A stretch of 12,420 nucleotides of DNA from DASTCC01 sp035711465. GTDB taxonomy: Bacteria > Acidobacteriota > Vicinamibacteria > Vicinamibacterales > SCN-69-37. The notes under the pieces are model-generated. The model searched no databases. It was not told the DNA's origin and saw only the letters and a program-made list of their open reading frames with translations. Position numbers and translations under genes: made by a program. This document shows positions 7,241-12,420 of the stretch, in pieces. Numbering within the stretch: position 1 is the first letter of the stretch; every line of letters starts with the position of its first letter. The stretch covers positions 1 through 12,420 of the forward strand of contig DASTCC010000304.1 in assembly GCA_035711465.1 (NCBI GenBank). Direction: 5' to 3'.

Positions 7241-7585
7241 ATGTACCGGCGCATGGCCGGCAACGATCTGATCAGCGGCACCCTCACCGTCCTGATTCTG
7301 AAGGCCGTCAGCGCCAGGCCTCTGCACGGCTACGCCATCGGCAAGTGGATTCGCGATCGCACGTCGGATGTCCTGTCGGTGCAGGAAGGCGTGCTCTATC
7401 TGGCGCTCCACCGGCTGAAGTCGAAAGGCTGGCTCGAGGAGTACTGGGGGACGACCGCCACGAATCGCGAGGCGAAGTTCTATCGGCTGACCGTGTCGGG
7501 GCGCAAGCACCTCAACAGCGAGCTGCGCCGCTGGCAGAAACACACGAAGGCCGCCGCCGCGGCGCTGGGGCTCGAGCGGTCCTGA
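7241..7585 (+). CDS. PadR-family transcriptional repressor (ADOP-linked type)
   Basis: A 114-residue winged-helix protein. The core runs from about residue 9 to 95 and shows the PadR hallmarks: GTL.VLILKA, PLHGYAI, VQEGVLYLALHRLKSKGWLEEYW and AKFYRLTVSGRKHL. The tail (SELRRWQKHTKAAAAALG) is the dimerisation helix seen in the short PadR group linked to acidobacterial permeases. PadR proteins bind DNA as dimers and usually repress their own operon and neighbouring transport genes. Two starts are possible, ATG 7241 and ATG 7253; neither has a clear ribosome binding site, and the second begins closer to the conserved region. The stop TGA overlaps the ATG of the next permease by one base, so the two genes are very likely co-transcribed and coupled. 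A short inverted repeat ends right before the first ATG, consistent with autoregulation. The inducer is unknown. Confidence 0.92.
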   Translation: MYRRMAGNDLISGTLTVLILKAVSARPLHGYAIGKWIRDRTSDVLSVQEGVLYLALHRLKSKGWLEEYWGTTATNREAKFYRLTVSGRKHLNSELRRWQKHTKAAAAALGLERS

Positions 7586-10203
7586 TGGCTGGCTCCAAGC
7601 GTCCGGTTCGTGACGAGGTGACCTCCGAGATCGAGTTCCACCTCGAGATGCGGACGCGCGAGTTCATCGCTGCCGGACTGCCGCCGGCCGAGGCGCGCGA
7701 CGCCGCCCGGCGCGCGTTCGGCAACCTGGAATCGATTGCCGATTCCTACACCCGTTCGGAACGCCGGCTCCGGCGCCGGCAGAAAGGTCGGCGAGTGGCG
7801 ATGAGAGTCGTCGGCGACGTCAAGGACGCCTTCAAGGTGATACGCCGCGGCCGCGCCGTCACGGTCCTCGCCATTCTGGCGTTCGCGCTCGGCATCGGCA
7901 TTACCACGGCAGTGTTCAGCCTGTTCTACGGTGTGCTGCTCAAGCCGCTGCCGTACCCCAATCCGGAAGCGCTGACGCTCGTCTACAACACGTTCCCGGC
8001 CTGTCAAACCTGTCCGGCCTCGTTCCCCAAGTACATCGACTGGAAGACACGCAACACGTCCTTCGTCGCACTGGGTGCGTCGACGCCGTCCGTTCATGTG
8101 ATCACCGGGCTGGGCGATCCGGAGCGGGTGTCGTCCGCGCGCGCCACGGCGTCGCTCGTCAACGACGTGTTCGAGGTGCGGCCGCTGATCGGACGCTGGT
8201 TCACCGAGGACGAGGACACGCCGGGCGGACCGAAGGTCGTCGTGCTCGATTACACCTACTGGCAGAGGCGCTTTCCTGACGATCGCACGGTGATCGGCCG
8301 GACGCTGACGATCGACGGCGAGCCGCACCAGATCGTCGGGGTGATGCCATCGGCCTTCGCGCACCGGCGCGCCGAGATCTTCGTGCCCGTCCAGCTCGCC
8401 TACGACGGCCGCCAGCGCTTCAATCATTTCCTGCAGGCCTATGGCCGCCTCGAACCGGGCACGTCGATCGAACAGGCCCGCACCGAGATGCAGGCGCTCG
8501 GCGAGACACTCGGCCGGGAACATGGCTATACCGACGGCATCGAGGTGCAGTCGCTCTATCGCGCCGTCGTCGGCGCCGTCGAGCGGCCGCTGCAGATGCT
8601 GATGGGCGCCGTGATCCTGGTCCTGCTGATCGCCGTTGCCAACGTCGCCAATCTGTTGCTCGCTTCCGGCCTGTCGCGCCGGCGCGAGCTCGCGGTGCGC
8701 ACCGCTCTCGGCGCGACGCGCTGGGATCTCGCAAGGCAGATCACGATCGAGAGCGTGTTGCTCGCCGGTGTCGGCGGCGTGCTCGGCGTCCTGCTCGCGT
8801 ACTGGGCGACGACGACGTTCGTGACGATGGCAGGGACGATTCTGCCGCGGGCGCAGTCGATCGCCATCGATCGCTGGGTCCTCGCGTTTGCCGCCGGCCT
8901 GTCGCTCGCGACGGGCGTCTTCTGCGGCCTGTGGCCGGTCATTCGCCTCCAGTCACGAGCGCTGGCGGCGGCCGTCCGGGAGAACGATCTGCGCAGCGGC
9001 GCCAGCGGCGCCGGACGACGATTCGGAAACGGCCTGGTCGTCGTCGAGATCGCAATGGCCTGCGCCCTGCTGATCGGCGCCGGCCTGTTCATGAAGAGCC
9101 TTCTCAGGCTCGAGAGCCGCGACGTCGGCTTCAGCGCCGATCGCATCGTCGCTTTCGATCTGTCGCCGACCGGCGCCCGCTATCAGGATTCATCCTCGAT
9201 CGACGCGCTGTATCGCGATCTCCTGACGCAGCTGCGCAACGTCTCCGCGATCGAGAGCGCCGGCCTCGTCAGTCATCTGCCGATGTACCGTTTCGGCTTC
9301 AACGGACCGGTAGCGCTCGAGGGCGGGAGTCCGTGGCCCGCGACCGCCGCGCCGCCGGTGGAGTACCGCTGGGTCGGCGGCGACTACTTCGAGACGATGG
9401 GCATCGATCTGGTCAGGGGCCGGCTCTTCGACGACAGCGACCGCCGCGGCGCGCCGACGTCGGCGATCGTCTCGGCGCGAACGGCGGAGAAGTTCTGGCC
9501 GGGGCAGGACCCGATCGGCCGCCGGTTCGTGCGCGGCAACAACCCCGGCCCGAACGCGACCTGGTATCACGTCGTCGGCGTCGTTCGTGACGTCCGTTCG
9601 TACGGTCTGCAAGCGAACAGCCCCTACGAGCTCTACGTGCCGATCGAACAGGAGACCTTCGGCGCGATGACCGTCGTTCTTCGCACCAGCGCGGCGGATC
9701 CCACCGTGGTCATCGAGCCGGCGCGGCAAATCGTGCGCTCGCTCGACGCACGGCTGCCGCTGGCACGCGTGCAGACGATGCGGACCGTCGTCGCCGACTC
9801 GGTGAATCAGCCGCGGCTGATCTCGGCGCTGACGTCGCTGTTCGGTGCTCTCGCCGGAGTGCTGGCGGCGGTCGGCGTCTATGGCGTGATGGCCTACAAC
9901 GTCCGCCGCGAACGGCGCGAGTACGGCATCCGTCTGGCGCTCGGCGCCCAACCCGCGACGGTGTGCCGGCTGATCCTGCAGCGCGGCCTGATGCTCGGCC
10001 TGGCTGGCATCGCGCTCGGTCTCCTGCTGGCCGTCGGTCTCGCGCAGATGCTGCAATCGATGCTCGCCGACGTACAGCCGACCGATCCATTCGTGTTCAG
10101 CGTGGCTGCCAGCGCGTTGCTGGGCGTGGCAATCGCGGCCGTGATCGTGCCGGCGACGCAGGCGGCGAGGACGGATCCGATGATCGTGCTCAGGAGCGAG
10201 TAG
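7585..10203 (+). CDS. ADOP-family orphan permease with prefix domain type 1 (MacB_PCD/FtsX twice)
   Basis: An 872-residue membrane protein whose ATG overlaps the padR stop by one base. Residues ~8-50 form the 'permease prefix domain 1' (SEIEFHLEMRTREFIAAGL, then ARRAFGNLESI). Two MacB core/FtsX units follow. Helix 1 is at about 91-113, then a periplasmic domain, then helices around 336-360, with the FtsX signature VRTALGA ending at A377. The second unit starts near 475-500 and its FtsX signature is GIRLALGAQ from G781. The organisation parallels the permease at 4582-7173, and segments such as QPR(Y/L)(L/I)S and YGVM are shared, so the two are paralogues with different prefix domains. There is no ATP-binding motif. 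The first periplasmic region contains C140xxC143. An in-frame ATG at codon 73 falls at the prefix/permease boundary. The frame is also open upstream of 7585, but only as a shadow of padR. Being coupled to padR makes this the more direct regulatory partner. Confidence 0.92.
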   Translation: MAGSKRPVRDEVTSEIEFHLEMRTREFIAAGLPPAEARDAARRAFGNLESIADSYTRSERRLRRRQKGRRVAMRVVGDVKDAFKVIRRGRAVTVLAILAFALGIGITTAVFSLFYGVLLKPLPYPNPEALTLVYNTFPACQTCPASFPKYIDWKTRNTSFVALGASTPSVHVITGLGDPERVSSARATASLVNDVFEVRPLIGRWFTEDEDTPGGPKVVVLDYTYWQRRFPDDRTVIGRTLTIDGEPHQIVGVMPSAFAHRRAEIFVPVQLAYDGRQRFNHFLQAYGRLEPGTSIEQARTEMQALGETLGREHGYTDGIEVQSLYRAVVGAVERPLQMLMGAVILVLLIAVANVANLLLASGLSRRRELAVRTALGATRWDLARQITIESVLLAGVGGVLGVLLAYWATTTFVTMAGTILPRAQSIAIDRWVLAFAAGLSLATGVFCGLWPVIRLQSRALAAAVRENDLRSGASGAGRRFGNGLVVVEIAMACALLIGAGLFMKSLLRLESRDVGFSADRIVAFDLSPTGARYQDSSSIDALYRDLLTQLRNVSAIESAGLVSHLPMYRFGFNGPVALEGGSPWPATAAPPVEYRWVGGDYFETMGIDLVRGRLFDDSDRRGAPTSAIVSARTAEKFWPGQDPIGRRFVRGNNPGPNATWYHVVGVVRDVRSYGLQANSPYELYVPIEQETFGAMTVVLRTSAADPTVVIEPARQIVRSLDARLPLARVQTMRTVVADSVNQPRLISALTSLFGALAGVLAAVGVYGVMAYNVRRERREYGIRLALGAQPATVCRLILQRGLMLGLAGIALGLLLAVGLAQMLQSMLADVQPTDPFVFSVAASALLGVAIAAVIVPATQAARTDPMIVLRSE

Positions 10204-10245
10204 ATCGGAGGCCGCCGCTCGCGCCTGCGAACGACGGTCCCACCC
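10204..10245. other. Convergent 42-base gap between the second permease and the TonB receptor
   Basis: The stop codons of the two convergent genes face each other here. I see no strong hairpin and no T or A tract on either strand, so there is no recognisable bidirectional intrinsic terminator. Confidence 0.6.
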
Positions 10246-12420
10246 TTAGAACCGCACGCCGATGCCGAAGCTGACCGTCCGCGGCGCCCCCATCTCGCCG
10301 ATGAACCCGGACGGCGCCGGGTACGGAAACGCGAACGGGATGTACTCCGTGTCGAACGCGTTGCGGATCAGCAGCTCGGCGACGAGCGGGCCTCTGGTGA
10401 CGGCGAGGCGGATGTTGACGAGCGAATACGCGTCCTGCTCCATCGTGTTCAGATCGTCGTACTGAAACGCGCCGTAGAACACCGCGTCCGCGCGTCCGAC
10501 CACGCTGGTGGATCCGAACGACCGCGTGTACTGCAGCCCGGCGCTCGTGGTGTAGTCGGGCGTGTTGGGAATCGTGTTGCCGTCGACGTCGACGCCGCTC
10601 GACACCGCGCCGGCGCCGAAGCGGGCATGCGTGAAGCCGACGGCCGTGAACAGGTCGACGCCCGGCGCGACGCGCGCCCCGACCTCGACCTCCACGCCCT
10701 TGCTCGTCGCGCCGCCGACGTTGGCGATGTAGAACTGCGCCGGCACGAGCGGATCGGGCACGTTCAACTGCAGATCGTTCCAGTCGATGAAGAAGACGGC
10801 CGCATTGGCCGAGACGCGGCCCTCGGCCCACAGCGTCTTGACGCCGCCTTCGACGTTCCAGCTGAGCTCCTCGCCGTACGACTCGCTGCCCGCCGGCGAT
10901 GCCGGGTTGAAGCCACCGGCCTTGAAGCCGCGGCTGACGGTCGCATAGACCGTACGGTCGGGCTGGAGACGGAAGGCCACCGACGCCTGCGGCGACACGT
11001 TGGTGAAGCTCTCTTCGGCATCGACTGGCGCCGGCGGCGGGAACGGCGATTCAAAAAAACTCTCCAGCACGGCGTTCTTGTTCTCGTAGTCGAAGCGGAG
11101 GCCACCCGAGATGTCGAGGCGATCCTTCAGCGTCACTGTCGCATGACCGAAGATGCCGAGGCCGAAGTCGTCCAGCGCGGAGCGCGGCGAATGCTGGATC
11201 ACCGGCGCAGGCGACGGCGCGATGACGAAGGGGCCGTAGGTGTTGATGGCGTCCTGCTCGTAGTCCTGCGTGAACAGGAAGACGCCCGACTGCCAGCGCA
11301 GCTGCGCCGAGTCGGAGAGTCGCACCGGCGACGACTCCGCCGACGCGAGGCGAATCTCCTGCGTGAACTGGAAGCTGTTCTCGGCGTTGTCACGCGTCAC
11401 CGCCGGCGCAGGGGTGTAGTCGAGATCGGTGACATCGCGCGTGTCCCACCTCAGCAATCCAGTGGTGCTCGAGAACGTCACGGCGCCGGCGGCGCGGCGG
11501 GCGAGGATGGTCGTGCCGAAGACGTCGCGATCGACGCGGCCCTCGAAGTCGCGGGAGGCGTGAAACGGGTTGGCGCGCAGCGCGCCGACATCGTTCAAGG
11601 CGTAATCGCCGTCGCGCGCCCGCTCGCCGCTGACGATGACGCGCGCCTCCCAGGCGTCGTTGGGCAGCCACAGCAGCTGCGCCTTGCCGCTGAACGCCGA
11701 CCGGTCGTCGATGTCGTCGCCGGTCGTGTCGTTGACGGTGAAGCCGTCGCGATCGACCTGCGCGAAGGCAACGCCCAGACTCAGCTTGTCGTCGACGATC
11801 GGGCCCCCGGCGGCGCCCCGAACCGCCCACGCGCCGTGGTTGCCGAACGGCGCCGACACCGTCCCGCGCCACGACGACGTCGACGGTCGCGCGCTCCAGA
11901 CGTTGACCAGCCCGCCGAGCGTGTTCCGTCCGAATAGCGCGCTCTGCGGGCCGCGGATGAACTCGATCTGCTCGACGTCGAGGAGCTCGACGCTCGACGA
12001 GTTGGCGTTGAGCTGCGGCACGCCGTCGATGTAGGTCGTAATCGCCGGATTGCCCGGGCTCGCTCCGATGCCGCGGAAGCGCGCGTTGCTGAGCTTGCGC
12101 GCCGTCGCCTCGGTGAAGAACGCATTCGGCGCCAGAATCGACGCTTCGCTGACGATGTGAATCGCCGCGGCGTCAATCGTGTCCTTCGGGACAGCGGTGA
12201 CGCTGACCGGAATCTTCTGCTTGTCGCCCGGCTCCTTTTGCGCGGTGACGATGATCGTCGGCAGCGTGAGCCGCAATCCCGGCTGGCCCGCGGGCGGCGG
12301 CGCCGGCTGCGCGGCCGCAGTGACGGCGACTGTCGTGAGCAATAGACCGACGCCCGCGCCCGTGCGGACGTGCGTGTGGATCCGAAGGTGACGGCGACCA
12401 ATCAAAGGCGATGAGCTCAT
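10246..12420 (-). CDS. TonB-dependent outer-membrane receptor
   Basis: A 724-residue protein read leftwards. Its ATG is formed by the last three bases of the window, so an upstream start cannot be excluded, but the N-terminus looks complete: a basic region (residues 1-20), a hydrophobic core (21-35) and a likely signal peptidase site after A37. A TonB box-like TIIVTAQ lies at 55-61. The plug domain spans about 65-175, with RFRGIG (114-119), YIDGVP (130-135) and RGPQSALFGRNTLGG (156-170). The remainder is a beta-barrel of alternating strands ending in SFGIGVRF, with the terminal phenylalanine used for outer-membrane assembly. The size and motifs fit receptors for siderophores or other iron chelates, vitamins or small molecules. 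The N-terminal carboxypeptidase-like domain common in acidobacterial Oar-type receptors is absent. The gene converges on the permease operon. No adjacent gene indicates the ligand. Confidence 0.93.
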   Translation of the reverse strand: MSSSPLIGRRHLRIHTHVRTGAGVGLLLTTVAVTAAAQPAPPPAGQPGLRLTLPTIIVTAQKEPGDKQKIPVSVTAVPKDTIDAAAIHIVSEASILAPNAFFTEATARKLSNARFRGIGASPGNPAITTYIDGVPQLNANSSSVELLDVEQIEFIRGPQSALFGRNTLGGLVNVWSARPSTSSWRGTVSAPFGNHGAWAVRGAAGGPIVDDKLSLGVAFAQVDRDGFTVNDTTGDDIDDRSAFSGKAQLLWLPNDAWEARVIVSGERARDGDYALNDVGALRANPFHASRDFEGRVDRDVFGTTILARRAAGAVTFSSTTGLLRWDTRDVTDLDYTPAPAVTRDNAENSFQFTQEIRLASAESSPVRLSDSAQLRWQSGVFLFTQDYEQDAINTYGPFVIAPSPAPVIQHSPRSALDDFGLGIFGHATVTLKDRLDISGGLRFDYENKNAVLESFFESPFPPPAPVDAEESFTNVSPQASVAFRLQPDRTVYATVSRGFKAGGFNPASPAGSESYGEELSWNVEGGVKTLWAEGRVSANAAVFFIDWNDLQLNVPDPLVPAQFYIANVGGATSKGVEVEVGARVAPGVDLFTAVGFTHARFGAGAVSSGVDVDGNTIPNTPDYTTSAGLQYTRSFGSTSVVGRADAVFYGAFQYDDLNTMEQDAYSLVNIRLAVTRGPLVAELLIRNAFDTEYIPFAFPYPAPSGFIGEMGAPRTVSFGIGVRF

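Noticed and set aside
7234..7584. Open frame upstream of the second permease, suggesting a 989-residue protein
   Set aside because: It overlaps padR in another frame and has no domain character. The prefix domain starts just after ATG 7585.
4582..10203. Interpretation as a MacB-type ABC exporter with its own ATPase
   Set aside because: No Walker A/B or ABC signature motif was seen in any gene of the window, and both permeases have the duplicated orphan-permease design.
10627..11937. A 436-residue open frame on the plus strand opposite the TonB receptor
   Set aside because: Composition typical of an antisense shadow, and the minus strand has signal peptide, plug and barrel features.
1..12420. 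Defence system, CRISPR array, insertion sequence or prophage
   Set aside because: No repeat-spacer pattern, transposase, integrase, terminal inverted repeats or tRNA attachment site could be seen; every gap between genes is shorter than 70 bases.

Overview
The window is GC-rich (by eye about two thirds G+C) and densely coded, with the largest gap between genes under 70 bases. The best clue to the host is a PadR-type repressor next to two 860-870 residue orphan permeases of the MacB/FtsX type, each fused to a 'permease prefix' domain. This ADOP + PadR combination is characteristic of Acidobacteriota. The GC content and the TonB receptor suggest a Vicinamibacteria-like member. That placement is inference, because there is no rRNA or other phylogenetic marker here.

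Left part (1-4525, plus strand): a cell-envelope sugar or lipid modification cluster. It starts inside a truncated polytopic membrane protein. A methyltransferase with an N-terminal four-cysteine zinc-binding motif follows, overlapping by 4 bases (ATGA). A complete paralogue of the first membrane protein follows, again overlapping by 4 bases (GTGA). After 38 bases comes a family 2 glycosyltransferase of the polyprenyl-phosphate sugar synthase type, with two C-terminal membrane segments. A plausible reading is that the family 2 enzyme makes a lipid-linked sugar on the cytoplasmic face and the large membrane proteins (GT-C/YfhO-like by topology) use it on the outer face, but no substrate can be read from the sequence.

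Middle part (4582-10203, plus strand): an ADOP permease with prefix domain type 2, a 67-base AT-richer regulatory gap, a PadR repressor, and a second ADOP permease with prefix domain type 1. The PadR stop and the second permease start overlap by one base. No ATPase lies near them. A short inverted repeat (TATC-TGT-GATA) abuts the padR start and is a candidate autoregulatory operator. A different inverted repeat lies directly upstream of the first permease.

Right part (12420-10246, minus strand): an essentially full-length TonB-dependent outer-membrane receptor whose ATG is exactly the last three bases of the window. It converges on the second permease with 42 bases between the stops. Nothing adjacent says what it imports.

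I found no RNA genes, CRISPR arrays, insertion sequences or clear pseudogenes. No strongly novel system is evident. The most interesting points are the paralogue-methyltransferase-paralogue-glycosyltransferase cassette and the PadR unit with two permeases carrying different prefix domains.
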